Part shown: positions 7,628-18,252 of the stretch, piece by piece
Layout: every line of letters starts with the position of its first letter
Numbering within the stretch: the stretch's first letter is position 1
Source: Pedobacter kyungheensis
GTDB lineage: Bacteria > Bacteroidota > Bacteroidia > Sphingobacteriales > Sphingobacteriaceae
Direction: 5' to 3'
DNA length: 64,000 bases
Assembly: GCF_000812965.1 (NCBI RefSeq)
Contig: NZ_JSYN01000020.1
Span: 62,001 to 126,000, forward strand
Notes under the pieces: model-generated
Told to the model about the DNA's origin: nothing
The model's database searches: none
What the model saw: only the letters and a program-made list of their open reading frames with translations
Translations under genes and position numbers: made by a program

Positions 7628-9073
7628 TTATTGGTAAGCAGCATTCTGAGGTATGGAATTATTTAAAATTTCACTATCAGGAATATACCAGTTATAATTA
7701 TAAGTACCAATTGGATGCACAAGGCTTGCACCTCTCATTGTTTGAATTACATCTATGGTCTGTGTTCGTTTTAAATCAAACCAGGTACTGCCTTCTAAAT
7801 GAAGCTCCCATTTTCTTTCCATATATACTGCCTTTCTGAATGCCTCTTTTGTAAGGCCGGTAAGATCTGGCACATTAGTAGGATCGGTTTTATTTATTCT
7901 TGCCCTCGCTCTTATCTTATTAATATAATCGTATGCTGCAGCTGGGCCATTTAATTCATTTTCTGCTTCTGCAGCAATAAGATACATCTCTGCAAGGCGA
8001 ATAAATGGAATGCTATAGTTGTTTATAATTCCAGAAGGTGTTGTTCCGGCGTCGATAAAACTGGTGTTTACAAATTTTTGAAAAAAGGGTGCTAAGGTAT
8101 TTTTCTTCGGACCGATATAACTATCCTGTATTCCCCAGGTTCTGCGTTGATCGCCAACCGGAAAACTATTCATAAATGAACTTGCAGGTTTTAATATGGG
8201 CACAAAACCTTCGGCAGTACTAGTCAGGCCTTGCATCGCATTTCCGCCAACATCTACACGAAATAATTGTTCCCAAATACTTTCGGTAGTGTAAGCAGTG
8301 TTATGAAATACCTTGGCATACTCGCTTACCAACTGAAATTTACCAGAGTTAATTACCAACAATGCCTTTTCTTTGGCATTTTGAAAATACTGTATCTGTT
8401 TGAGGGGATAGCCCGCCATGGTAAGGTAAACCTTGGCCAGTAATGCTGTGGCAACCATTTTATACACCCTGCCTTGTTGAGGTGCATTTTCAGGAAGATT
8501 GGCCTCAGCAAATGTCAGGTCTTCCAGAATAAATTTATAAATATCTGCCTGTGCTACCCTGGGGCTTTGTGCTTCAGAATAGTCTGTTAATGGCGTTGTT
8601 CGTAATGGCACATCACCATAAAACTGCACCAGTTGAAAATAGGCATAGGCCCTGAGAAACCTCGCTTCAGCAGTAAGAAGTGCTTTTTTATCAGCATTAA
8701 TCAATGTTGCAGCGGGTATGTAACTTAAAATAAAGTTAGCATTTTTAATAATGGTATAATTATTAGACCATTCGGCTCTTACGCTATAGAAAAAAGGCTG
8801 ATGATTATTTTCATAGGATGCCTGAGCCTGCTCTGCATTTCCGGGAGCTCCACAGATATCGCTAAACATTTCGCGCATCATCATTGGGTTTTGGGTATAT
8901 GCTCCCCTAATATTGGTGTATATGCCTAAAACAGCCTGTTCGTAACTATCTGCATTGGTAAAAAATGATGAAGGACTAACAAATGTTTTTGGGTTTTCTT
9001 CCAGGCCTTTTTTACAGCTTTGTAAGGCAATAAACAGGATAGCGAAGGTGAATATGATATAGTATTTTTTCAT
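7628..9073 (-). CDS. SusD-like outer-membrane lipoprotein (RagB/SusD family)
   Basis: 481 residues with a lipoprotein signal peptide (lipobox around LQSCKKG). SusD proteins form the lid of a SusC channel and bind the incoming glycan. Typical family marks are the helical TPR-like N-terminal half (EARFLRAYAYFQLVQFYGDV) and the C-terminal IRLAEMYLIAAEAENEL and INKIRARA segments. It lies 12 bases after the SusC gene at 9086-12526. The partner enzyme is probably the beta-helix protein downstream. Confidence 0.95.
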   Translation of the reverse strand: MKKYYIIFTFAILFIALQSCKKGLEENPKTFVSPSSFFTNADSYEQAVLGIYTNIRGAYTQNPMMMREMFSDICGAPGNAEQAQASYENNHQPFFYSVRAEWSNNYTIIKNANFILSYIPAATLINADKKALLTAEARFLRAYAYFQLVQFYGDVPLRTTPLTDYSEAQSPRVAQADIYKFILEDLTFAEANLPENAPQQGRVYKMVATALLAKVYLTMAGYPLKQIQYFQNAKEKALLVINSGKFQLVSEYAKVFHNTAYTTESIWEQLFRVDVGGNAMQGLTSTAEGFVPILKPASSFMNSFPVGDQRRTWGIQDSYIGPKKNTLAPFFQKFVNTSFIDAGTTPSGIINNYSIPFIRLAEMYLIAAEAENELNGPAAAYDYINKIRARARINKTDPTNVPDLTGLTKEAFRKAVYMERKWELHLEGSTWFDLKRTQTIDVIQTMRGASLVHPIGTYNYNWYIPDSEILNNSIPQNAAYQ

Positions 9074-9085
9074 TTCAATTATTCT

Positions 9086-12000
9086 TTAAAAGTTACATTT
9101 AATGCCAGCAGTCAACGACTTCATAGAAGGGTAGTTTCCTCTATCCCAACCATTTACCGTAGTTGCACTCCACGCTACTTCAGGGTCATAACCATCATAT
9201 TTTGTAAACGTGACATAATTTTGGGCACTTATAAATATATTTATGGATGAAATTTTAAACTTCTCTAATAGCGGAGCCGAGATATTATAACCTAATGTAA
9301 TATCCCTCAGTTTTATATATGAACCAGGTGATACCCAGGTACTGTTGGCAAAATCCCGTAATGATGCGGCACTATTTACCGATGGTTTATCGATTGTGGC
9401 GCCGGCATTCGGGCCAGTCCATCTATTATCAAAAGCAGTCTGACTAGGTGCCCATTGGCCATTTAAACTGTTTCGGTATTTACTGAATTCATTTACAATA
9501 TCGTTGCCATATGATCCTACAAAGAGCAAACTTAAATTCCAGTTTTTATAGCTAAGATTGTTATTAAAACCAAACGTAAATTTTGGCTGCATATGCGTTA
9601 ATATTTTCCTGTCGTTACCATCAATTATTTTGTTCCCATCAAGATCACTGAATTTATAATCGCCGGCACGTTTGTTTGGTTCGCCATTTGCAATAGCTTC
9701 AGCATTGGTATTATAAATGCCATCTACAACATAACCATAAAGCTGGCCGGTTGGCAAGCCTACGATGGTCGGAAACCAGTTTCCACCTGCCCCAATTTCC
9801 TTATAGGTAACCTGCTGGCCTTGAGGTGTTGAGCCAAGAGACAATACTTTATTTACATTTCGCTGTACGGTTAGTGTACTGGACCATTTAACAACACCAT
9901 TTGTGTTTAGTGTAGTTAGCTGAAATTCAAGCCCCCGGTTTTGTACTTCGCCAATATTTTGTAATACAGAACCAAAGCCGGAAGAAGTTGGCAGGTCTAC
10001 ATTGAGCAATAAATCAACTGTTTTTTTGTTGTAGTAATCAAATGTAAACTGCAATCTTTCAGCAAATAATCCTAATTCTAAGCCTAAATCGAGTTGTTTT
10101 GTAGTTTCCCACTTAAGATTGTTATAGGGTAGCCCACCTTGAAAATAAGCAGTATAATCCTGATTATTAAATACAACGGTGGTATTGGATATTCTGGCTA
10201 AGGTTTGGTAGTTAGCAATAGCCTGGTTTCCAGAATGCCCATAACTGGCTTTAATTTTTAGATTAGAAATGGCTGGAATGCTTTTCATAAACTGCTCTTC
10301 TGAAATTCTCCAAAAAGCTGCTGCTGAAGGGAAGAATGCAAACTTCTTGTTTTCGGCAAATTTCGATGAGCCATCGTACCTTCCTGTTAAGGTTAAATAA
10401 TATTTGCCTCCATAGTTGTAGTTTAACCTGCCCAGGTAAGAAATTAGTTTACTATCATTAAAACCAGTTCCCGGACGGGCAGGTGTAACTGCCGCCCCTA
10501 AATTATTATTCAGAAATATATCAGAAATAAAACCTGTACCCGTTCCGCTACTCAGGTTTTGTGACTTTGTAGTTTGATAGCTGATGCCGGCAGTTACATC
10601 CAGATTATGTTTATCAAAAGATTTTACATAGTTAAGGTAGTTTTCGGTTGTAAATGTTCTGCTGTTACCATAACTTTTCGATGCACGGCCTCCTGGTTGC
10701 CCGATACTGATATTAGATGGGGCATAATAATCGGACTTATCGAAACCGGCATCAATACCAGCGCTGGCTGTTAATTTCAATCCATCAATTATATCGTAAA
10801 TTGCATTGGTTCTACCCAATATTCTTAAATTGGTTGAGGGGTTGTACAATTCATTTGATATACCAACAGGATTGGTTTCTCCGTATGATACACCGGTAAA
10901 CTTGGTGTAATTTCCTTTCTCATCATATACTCCCTGGGTAGGTGGCAATACCATTGTAGTCCATGGGATACCTCCACCGCCATCGGCGCCACCATATACA
11001 GCTTGCGTGTAGGTAGAGTTTTGTAAAGAAAAGGTTGTATTTAACGAAAGCTTTTTAGTTAATTTCTGATCAAGATTTACCCTGAATGAGAGTCTGTTAA
11101 AGTTCGAATTTTTAATAATGCCGTCCTGATCATAATAACCAAACGAAGTATAATATCTCGTATTCTCATTGCCGCCGGAAAAAGAGAGGTCGTGATTTTG
11201 AACACGTGCATTTTGATAAACAAGATCCTGCCAATCCGTTCCTTTACCTGTTAACGAATCAATCTGACTGGTTTTCCAGGGCAAAGGTTTAGCAGGATTG
11301 TTTACGCCTGATGCATTATCATTATTTACCACTTCATTTTGAAGTATCGCATAATCATGGGCATTAATAATATCCAATTTTTTCCTTAAATTTTGAAAGC
11401 CGTAATAGCCGTTATAACTTACCTGTGTTTTTCCGGACTTTCCTTTTTTGGTTGTAATCATGATTACGCCATTTGCCCCACGACTACCATATATTGCTGT
11501 AGCAGACGCATCTTTTAATACTTCTACCCTTTCAATATCATCAGGATTAAGTTGGGCACTAATACCATCGGTTGGCAATCCGTCTACCACGTAAAGCGGG
11601 GCGTTTCCCCCATTAATAGAGTTTGTACCTCTGATTTTGATGATCATCGCTTCACCAGGCTGCCCTGATGACTGATTTACCTGTACTCCGGCTGCATTTC
11701 CCTGGAGCGCCTGGGCAACATTCGATATTCCTTTAACCTGTGTAATTTTATCGGCAGAAACAGAAGATACTGCCCCCGTGAGATCTGATTTTTTTACCGT
11801 ACCGTAGCCCACAACCACCACATCATTCATTACATTATTGAGGGGTTTTAAACTAACTTTCAGAACAGTAGAATTTTTATCAAAGGCAACCTCTTGTACA
11901 TTATAACCTATGTAACTAATAACCAATGTACCCTCATCAGTTGGAGATTTCAACCTGAATTTCCCTTCCTGATCGGTTAATACGGTTAATGTACTTCCCT

Positions 12001-12526
12001 TTAATTTTATTGTTGCCGATGGTAAGGTATTTCCTTTTTCATCTGTAACTATTCCATTTAATATGGTTTCTATTGAGGTTTGAGGTTTATAAGCGGCTTC
12101 AGGAGTTTTTTTAACCTCCTCCCGTATAACAATAGTCTGATCTTTAATAATATAGGAAAGACCTCTTTTAGCAAGAAGCATGGTAAGTACCTCATTTAAA
12201 CTCATATTGCTAACATGCAAAGAAATGGGTGTAAAGCTTGAAATATGCTGTGTTTGATAAATGATTGCAAGACCAGTTTGCTTCTTGATATCTTTAAAGA
12301 TCGATTTTATGCTTGCGTTATCTTTACTAATGGTTAAATTTTGTGCAAAGCCAGTTGCGGTAACCTGTGCTAAGATTATAAAGAGTAAAATAATTGTAAG
12401 GTTGATACGCATAAGTGTTCTCCTGCTGTTTTTGCCTATGGTGCTGGCAATTTTGCCAAGCATACCACTAGCTGCGTTAAGGAAATAGGCGGCTGGCCTA
12501 TGCCTTAACAAATAGTTAAAAATCAT
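9086..12526 (-). CDS. SusC-like TonB-dependent receptor with STN signalling domain
   Basis: 1146 residues. A secretory signal (LTIILLFIILAQVTATGFAQ) precedes an STN domain (about 62-135), which relays substrate binding to an anti-sigma factor. Then come a carboxypeptidase-regulatory-like domain (about 158-235), the plug with DVVVVGYGTVKKSDLTGAV, and the 22-strand barrel ending in a C-terminal aromatic residue. The first Met gives about 38 extra residues before the signal; Met39 (MRINLTII) is an alternative start. The STN domain and the FecR and ECF sigma genes upstream make this a transducing importer: glycan binding should free the sigma factor and switch on the locus. Confidence 0.95.
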   Translation of the reverse strand: MIFNYLLRHRPAAYFLNAASGMLGKIASTIGKNSRRTLMRINLTIILLFIILAQVTATGFAQNLTISKDNASIKSIFKDIKKQTGLAIIYQTQHISSFTPISLHVSNMSLNEVLTMLLAKRGLSYIIKDQTIVIREEVKKTPEAAYKPQTSIETILNGIVTDEKGNTLPSATIKLKGSTLTVLTDQEGKFRLKSPTDEGTLVISYIGYNVQEVAFDKNSTVLKVSLKPLNNVMNDVVVVGYGTVKKSDLTGAVSSVSADKITQVKGISNVAQALQGNAAGVQVNQSSGQPGEAMIIKIRGTNSINGGNAPLYVVDGLPTDGISAQLNPDDIERVEVLKDASATAIYGSRGANGVIMITTKKGKSGKTQVSYNGYYGFQNLRKKLDIINAHDYAILQNEVVNNDNASGVNNPAKPLPWKTSQIDSLTGKGTDWQDLVYQNARVQNHDLSFSGGNENTRYYTSFGYYDQDGIIKNSNFNRLSFRVNLDQKLTKKLSLNTTFSLQNSTYTQAVYGGADGGGGIPWTTMVLPPTQGVYDEKGNYTKFTGVSYGETNPVGISNELYNPSTNLRILGRTNAIYDIIDGLKLTASAGIDAGFDKSDYYAPSNISIGQPGGRASKSYGNSRTFTTENYLNYVKSFDKHNLDVTAGISYQTTKSQNLSSGTGTGFISDIFLNNNLGAAVTPARPGTGFNDSKLISYLGRLNYNYGGKYYLTLTGRYDGSSKFAENKKFAFFPSAAAFWRISEEQFMKSIPAISNLKIKASYGHSGNQAIANYQTLARISNTTVVFNNQDYTAYFQGGLPYNNLKWETTKQLDLGLELGLFAERLQFTFDYYNKKTVDLLLNVDLPTSSGFGSVLQNIGEVQNRGLEFQLTTLNTNGVVKWSSTLTVQRNVNKVLSLGSTPQGQQVTYKEIGAGGNWFPTIVGLPTGQLYGYVVDGIYNTNAEAIANGEPNKRAGDYKFSDLDGNKIIDGNDRKILTHMQPKFTFGFNNNLSYKNWNLSLLFVGSYGNDIVNEFSKYRNSLNGQWAPSQTAFDNRWTGPNAGATIDKPSVNSAASLRDFANSTWVSPGSYIKLRDITLGYNISAPLLEKFKISSINIFISAQNYVTFTKYDGYDPEVAWSATTVNGWDRGNYPSMKSLTAGIKCNF

Positions 12527-12653
12527 ATATTTGGTTAGTTTTATTGTATAGTTTGTTTATTAAGGGGCATTCGATGCAATCTTAAACTTAGCTGAAAGTG
12601 TTAGCGCACTTTCGGCTTCTTTTCGCTTTAGATTGAGCAGTTAACATTTTGTT

Positions 12654-13796
12654 TTATTTCATAACTATAACCCTCCTCCCTTCAATTTTAAAATGAACGC
12701 CGTTTGTTAATTCCAATTTTTCGAGCACTTTACCAATTTCCGCATAACGCGAAATACTACCACCAAATAATTGTTTCTTATCCGCGTCGAGGTAAACAAC
12801 ATCTACATCGTACCAGTTGCTAATTTTCTTCATGATTTCCTCAATAGGTTCATCATCGAAAATGAACATGCCGTTTTTCCAGGCCATTACATATTCTATA
12901 TCCGCCTCCTGGGTATTAATCTGGTTATTTTGTACAGTAGCTTGCTGGCCTGGCTTTAACAGCTTAGAACCTGTTGGAAGGTTTATTTTCACACTACCTT
13001 CAAGCAGTGTAGTTGTCGTTTTTTGTTCATCACGATAGGCAGAAATATTAAAATGAGTACCCAAAACCTCGACTGTCTGAGTTGATGTTTTAACCAAAAA
13101 AGGGAGCCGATTGCCTAGCTTATCAGTCTTTTTTGCTATTTCAAAATATGCTTCACCTGTTAATTCTACTTCTCGCTTAAATGGTGAAGAACCAACTGAG
13201 AAACGCAGGTTAGAGCAGGCATTAAGCCAAACTTTGCTCCCATCCGGTAAGTTAATCTGATATTGTCCACCTCTTGGGGTCGCAATTGTATTTGATCCGA
13301 TTTCTTTATTGCCCCCCAGCCCATCAATGATGTATGAAAGCTTGCCATCTTTAGATTTCATAATCTTAAAACCAGTTGCCTGGGCAATTTCTCCGCTTTT
13401 AACATCATTAAGAACTATTACTTTCCCGTTTGGCAAGGTTAAAGTGGCTTTGTTACCTGCTGGTTGTACTTTTACTGTGGCCCGGGCATCATTATTTGGG
13501 TTACCTGCTATTTTTTTGCTGTAACTGTTGTAAAAATGTAAGGTTGCCAATAATGCAATAACTATTGTTGCGGCAATTATCGGCCATAATGGAATAGCTC
13601 TCGGTGACTTAAAATGCGGAGGAAGTTTGCTTCGAATTTCTTTTAACTGTAATTCTTGATCTTGCGCTGTAATCAGGGGGCGTTCATTTTCTTCAAATTG
13701 ATTATACCAAGCCTCTACCAGTGCCTTTTCTTCGTCGGTACAATTACCTTCGAGATATTTTTTTAACAACTGTTTTGCGTCTTTTTTTTGCACCAT
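12654..13796 (-). CDS. FecR-type anti-sigma factor
   Basis: 380 residues. A cytoplasmic N-terminal sigma-binding region (about 1-65), one transmembrane helix (about 70-88, PIIAATIVIALLATLHF), and a periplasmic FecR domain including TPRGGQYQINLPDGSKVWLN and VLGTHFNISAY. The C-terminal segment (about 300-378) is the DUF4974-like domain that contacts the STN domain of the SusC partner. It sits between its sigma factor and SusC, the usual order. Confidence 0.95.
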   Translation of the reverse strand: MVQKKDAKQLLKKYLEGNCTDEEKALVEAWYNQFEENERPLITAQDQELQLKEIRSKLPPHFKSPRAIPLWPIIAATIVIALLATLHFYNSYSKKIAGNPNNDARATVKVQPAGNKATLTLPNGKVIVLNDVKSGEIAQATGFKIMKSKDGKLSYIIDGLGGNKEIGSNTIATPRGGQYQINLPDGSKVWLNACSNLRFSVGSSPFKREVELTGEAYFEIAKKTDKLGNRLPFLVKTSTQTVEVLGTHFNISAYRDEQKTTTTLLEGSVKINLPTGSKLLKPGQQATVQNNQINTQEADIEYVMAWKNGMFIFDDEPIEEIMKKISNWYDVDVVYLDADKKQLFGGSISRYAEIGKVLEKLELTNGVHFKIEGRRVIVMK

Positions 13797-13900
13797 ATCA
13801 ATAATACAAGGTTATCGTTATGATTGTAAGACAGGTAGCTAAGGCATAACAGGTAGATGATTTTAAGAAAATGATAAAAAATTATATAATCAACTGATTA

Positions 13901-14473
13901 TCAAATAAATAAACTTTTAACTAAATCCAGGTTAAGTTTACTTTTTAGAATTTTAATGGCATTACTAATCTGCTTAGAAACTGTTTGTTCAGATATATTT
14001 AATTTAGTTGAAATTTCTTTATGACTAAAATTAGAAAACCTGCTTAAGCTAAATACTTCACCCATCTTTGGCGGGAGGTTTCCAATCTGATCTTTGAGAA
14101 GACTTGTTAATTCGTTTTCCCTGATGCTTAAATCAGTAACATAATTTGCTTCATCAATAAAAAGTTGTAATGATCTGATATAATTTGACTCAACGTTTTT
14201 ATGCGAAATAATATTCAGAATTTTATTTCTTGCCGAAATATAAAGGTAACCACTCAGATTATCTGTTACAGGTAATTTTGCTCTATTTATCCAGAGGTTG
14301 ATGAAAATCTCTTGTAAAATATCTTTCACTTCATCAAAATTGCCAGTTTTTTTATAAATGTGCGTTTGTAAATCCTTTTTATACCTATCATATATTTCGG
14401 TATAAGCCATGTGATCATTGGCTTTAGTCCTAATGATCAACTCCTGGTCGCTAAGTGATTTATAGATAGACAT
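13901..14473 (-). CDS. ECF-type RNA polymerase sigma factor (FecI/RpoE-like)
   Basis: 190 residues with region 2 (AYTEIYDRYKKDL and DEVKDILQEIFINLWINR) and region 4 (LPPKMGEVFSLSRF..SHKEISTKLNISEQTVSKQIS). It should direct transcription of the SusC/SusD/beta-helix genes when released by the FecR protein encoded 104 bases downstream. It is the promoter-proximal gene of the locus. Confidence 0.95.
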   Translation of the reverse strand: MSIYKSLSDQELIIRTKANDHMAYTEIYDRYKKDLQTHIYKKTGNFDEVKDILQEIFINLWINRAKLPVTDNLSGYLYISARNKILNIISHKNVESNYIRSLQLFIDEANYVTDLSIRENELTSLLKDQIGNLPPKMGEVFSLSRFSNFSHKEISTKLNISEQTVSKQISNAIKILKSKLNLDLVKSLFI

Positions 14474-15343
14474 TTAATTTTAGCAGCTAAAATTTCAACT
14501 AAATTACATTAACATATTTACTTTTAAACATGGTATCGGCAGCGACTAGAAAATTGAACATTTAACAAAACAACTTAAATAAGCGGTTTTATAAAATGTT
14601 CTTGAGTGGTTAGCATTCTATTTCTTTGAATACTGCAATTAAACAATAACTGTTTGATATAAATTTAGTCATTTTGTCAAATTATTCTTAAATATTAGCC
14701 TATTGTACTTCAAACTTTGCGATTTGAGTAATAATGGATTTAGTTATCGCAGTGAAAGTTTACAAATCTGGAGTTGTGCTAAATTAATGAGCAGGCTAAC
14801 AGGCTATCTTAAGGCCAAAACTCCCGTTCAACTATTTACATAAGCTTAATATTACAATGCTTTGAGTATGAAATTCATCATGCATTTATGCCGTTTCATC
14901 AAAAAAACTAACAAATACGGCCTTTATCTACAACAAATAAGAAACAAAAAGACAAAGCCACTACAGAAACATTCCCAACAGCTCTAATTACTTATTTATG
15001 AGTAGTTTATTTAGCAAAACTTTACGTTTCGCAGTCGACGATAGATTCAAAACACCTAATTATAATGTAGCTTTAATAATACCTATTTATAGCTATATGA
15101 AAATAATAAGAAAACAGCACTTTAAGTTGGTGTAAAATTAACACAACACGTATTTTGGCAAACAATATTTGAACTAATTTAGTGTTGAAGAAATCCTCAA
15201 ACTGAGTTTTCATATCCCAAATCAGATTAATAATCCTACTAAGGAGTAATAATCTATTGTCAAAAATTAGTCTGACTTGCTTTGTAGGTTTCGATTAGTG
15301 TTTGACGCGTACAGTATTGGAATTAGGGATAATTAAACCAAAC
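14474..15343. other. Long AT-rich intergenic region between divergent loci
   Basis: About 870 bases with no open frame of note and no RNA gene I recognise. It must hold the promoters of the sigma-factor locus (leftward) and the adhesin/T9SS cluster (rightward). I could not place either box with confidence. Confidence 0.5.
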
Positions 15344-18232
15344 ATGATTAAAGCGCTACTTAGGTTAGTATTTTCTATAATTATTGCCTCTTTTCCCATT
15401 TTTGCGGGAGCGTTTGCCTATGCCATGCCTGTTTCGGTTAAGGCTATCCCTTTTACAAATTCTCTTACTGAAAAAACACTTAAAACCAACTATTATTCAA
15501 GGGCGCTTAGCTATTCCAAACACTATATTGCACCTGCCCCCTGGCAATACTGGAGCAAGGCCAACGAAATTGTTATTACGACTGATAACACTGCCACGGT
15601 AACCGGAACCATTAAAAAAAGTGACGGCACGCTGATTACCACCTTTAGCTGCTCGCAAAACAACCCTTTCACCTATCGTTTTGCTGGTTTGCCAAAAGAT
15701 GTTCCTGCTTACAGTTTAAACACGGTAATATCGGCTGCCGGTATTATTGTAGAGGCTACCGCTTCAATTGCTGTGAATTTAAGAAATATAGCTTCGGATG
15801 CCCTGGGCGACGATGGAACAGATAGCGACATTAAAGGAAATGCTTCTTTGTTTAGCTTTGGCGATGCAGCCATTGGCAATGCTTTCAGGGTTGGTTATTA
15901 TCGCGATGGCGAGCTGGCCGGGCCAACTCACACCCCCATTTACAGCATCATGGCCATTGAAAATAACACCATTGTTAAAATTGGTGGTGTGGCCACAGCC
16001 ACTTTAAATGCCGGCCAAAGTTATCTTTTTCATGCCCCTATAGGCACACTTGTCGAATCTTCCGCTTCGGCAGTGATGAACACGTCTGCTGATCTTGATG
16101 CGCCCGGGGGCTGTGGCGATGGAGCCTTTAACCCTGTTCCACCAATTTCCTCATTGGGAAAAGAATATGTAATTGTTAGAGGGGAAGGAAATCTTACAGC
16201 AGAACAATCGACCATTATTGCCAGCGAAGCCAATACAACGGTTACGATAACTAATTTCGATGTTAATGGAACTCAAAAAACGACCCAAACCATTACGCTT
16301 CTGCAGCCTGGAGATAAGTATACTTTTAACCATGGTTATGTTTATGGCGATTACAACCCGGATAATAACACTGCACGCTTCTCCTCGTCTATCATTGTGG
16401 CCAATAAAAACATCGAAGTTTTTTCAGGAACAGGTGGGGTTTCGGGCGGCGGAGGTTGTGAGGTAGACGTATCAGCCCTGGTTCCCATATCAGGATGCTC
16501 GGGTTCCAAACGCGTAGAAACGACCAAGTTTACAGGTTATATTCCCACCAATGATCTGCCCTATTTCGGTTATATCTTAACCAGAAGTGCGGATCCGATT
16601 TTATTAACCACAATTGGCGGCACACCAACCTATACCAATCAGGATATCGAAACGATTGCCGGTACCCGCAAGCCATTGGGCAGTACCGGCCTTTCTTTAA
16701 TCAGCTTTACCAATACCACTATCGGAAAGCCCGGCATTGTTTCTATTACCAGTTTGGGCAGGCTTACCATTTCGATGGTGCAACAGGGCGCTGGTTTCTC
16801 CATGTCGAACTTTATTACGCGTTTTCCGGAAATGGCCGAGCAGCCGAACGTAAGCCAAACCAACTGTGCATCGGCTACACTAACAGCTGTTGCCAATGCT
16901 GCCCCATACCAATGGTATTTAAATGGAGTGGCCATTAGTGGTGCCACCTCCAATACTTACGAAGCAAGCTCATCAGGCAATTATAGCGTAAGCTATCAAC
17001 TCGAATGCGGGGTTAGTGCCCCTTCACTGCCTATCAACATTTCACTTTGTAATATTGACAGGGCCATTACTAAAACAGTTGATATTGATTATCCCGAGCT
17101 GAACAGCAATGTAGTGTTTACCTTAAAAGCAGAAAACCTGGGCAATGGTAATGCCGTTGGGGTATCGGTTACCGATAAATTACCGGCTGGCTATACTTAT
17201 GTTTCCAGCATAGCGCCTTCGGGTACCAGCTACGATGCAACTACGGGGATCTGGACCATAGGCGATTTGGCCAGCCTGGCTAGCGTTACCTTAAAAATTA
17301 CGGCCAAAGTGGTACAAAACGGAGTGCTTACCAATACAGCTACGATTACAGGCTCGCAACCCGATCAGGTAACGTATAACGATCAAAGCAGCATATCTAC
17401 CACTACGGGATCTGGCGACCGGGTTGTGTGCATCAATACAGCTATGGATCCCATTATTTATACCATGCCAAATGGCACCAACAGCGTTGTGGTGAGCAAC
17501 CTCCCTGCCGGAATTACCTATAGCTATAACAAACCCGCTAAAAAACTAACTATTAGTGGTACACCAACTGTAGCGGGTGCAGCAGCTACTTACAGCATTT
17601 CTACCACGCCTTCATCCAGTTTTAGCTCATCGGGTAGCATTACCGTAAACGGCAATGTAAGCAACCTTTTATTTAACAGCGGCTTAACCAGCAGTCGTTG
17701 TATGGGAACCGGTACAGATACCTATTTAGCCACAGCCAGCAACACCACAGGCATTGTTTACAGCTTATCACCTTTGTCGGCAGGTTTAATTGATGCTTCA
17801 ACCGGGCAGCTAACCTGGTCGGCTAGTTTTAGCGGAACAGCCACCATCACCGCAACAGCAAAAGGTTGCGAAGAAAAAACAGAGACTTTTGTAGTTACGG
17901 TAAATCCGCCACCGGGTCTCACACTGGGTAGCGACCCCGAACTTTGCCAGGGTTTTAATACCACGCAATTAAGTTATACCAACCCGATAAATAGTCCTGT
18001 TACTTACAGCATTAGCTGGGTATCATCAGGTTTTCCGGCTCAAAACAACCAGGCACTTCCAGCTTCAAATATCCCCGTTAGTGTTCCAATCGATGCGCCT
18101 GTAGGCACTCATGCCGGAATTTTAACGCTAAAAAATGCTGCCGGCTGTACCACGCAAATCAATTTTAACATCAAAATAAATCCAAAACCATCAGCACCGC
18201 ATGTGCTGGTTAATGCCAATTCACAATATTAA
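15344..18232 (+). CDS. Large secreted adhesin-like protein with DUF11 and cadherin/Ig-like domains
   Basis: 962 residues from ATG 15344, chosen because it is followed directly by a signal peptide (LVFSIIIASFPIFAGAFAYA); an upstream in-frame TTG at 15302 would add 14 residues. The region about 110-480 resembles the IgGFc-binding-like module of Bacteroidota surface proteins. An Ig-like piece follows (ASATLTAVANAAPYQWYLNG), then a DUF11 repeat (AITKTVDIDYPELNSNVVFT) and cadherin/He_PIG-like repeats. It lacks a recognisable T9SS sorting domain and stops just after INPKPSAPHVLVN, where another repeat would normally begin. It heads a four-gene unit with two further secreted proteins and PorP/SprF. 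Probably surface structure or adhesion. Confidence 0.8.
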   Translation: MIKALLRLVFSIIIASFPIFAGAFAYAMPVSVKAIPFTNSLTEKTLKTNYYSRALSYSKHYIAPAPWQYWSKANEIVITTDNTATVTGTIKKSDGTLITTFSCSQNNPFTYRFAGLPKDVPAYSLNTVISAAGIIVEATASIAVNLRNIASDALGDDGTDSDIKGNASLFSFGDAAIGNAFRVGYYRDGELAGPTHTPIYSIMAIENNTIVKIGGVATATLNAGQSYLFHAPIGTLVESSASAVMNTSADLDAPGGCGDGAFNPVPPISSLGKEYVIVRGEGNLTAEQSTIIASEANTTVTITNFDVNGTQKTTQTITLLQPGDKYTFNHGYVYGDYNPDNNTARFSSSIIVANKNIEVFSGTGGVSGGGGCEVDVSALVPISGCSGSKRVETTKFTGYIPTNDLPYFGYILTRSADPILLTTIGGTPTYTNQDIETIAGTRKPLGSTGLSLISFTNTTIGKPGIVSITSLGRLTISMVQQGAGFSMSNFITRFPEMAEQPNVSQTNCASATLTAVANAAPYQWYLNGVAISGATSNTYEASSSGNYSVSYQLECGVSAPSLPINISLCNIDRAITKTVDIDYPELNSNVVFTLKAENLGNGNAVGVSVTDKLPAGYTYVSSIAPSGTSYDATTGIWTIGDLASLASVTLKITAKVVQNGVLTNTATITGSQPDQVTYNDQSSISTTTGSGDRVVCINTAMDPIIYTMPNGTNSVVVSNLPAGITYSYNKPAKKLTISGTPTVAGAAATYSISTTPSSSFSSSGSITVNGNVSNLLFNSGLTSSRCMGTGTDTYLATASNTTGIVYSLSPLSAGLIDASTGQLTWSASFSGTATITATAKGCEEKTETFVVTVNPPPGLTLGSDPELCQGFNTTQLSYTNPINSPVTYSISWVSSGFPAQNNQALPASNIPVSVPIDAPVGTHAGILTLKNAAGCTTQINFNIKINPKPSAPHVLVNANSQY

Positions 18233-18252
18233 CTCATTTAAAAAAAATCCCC

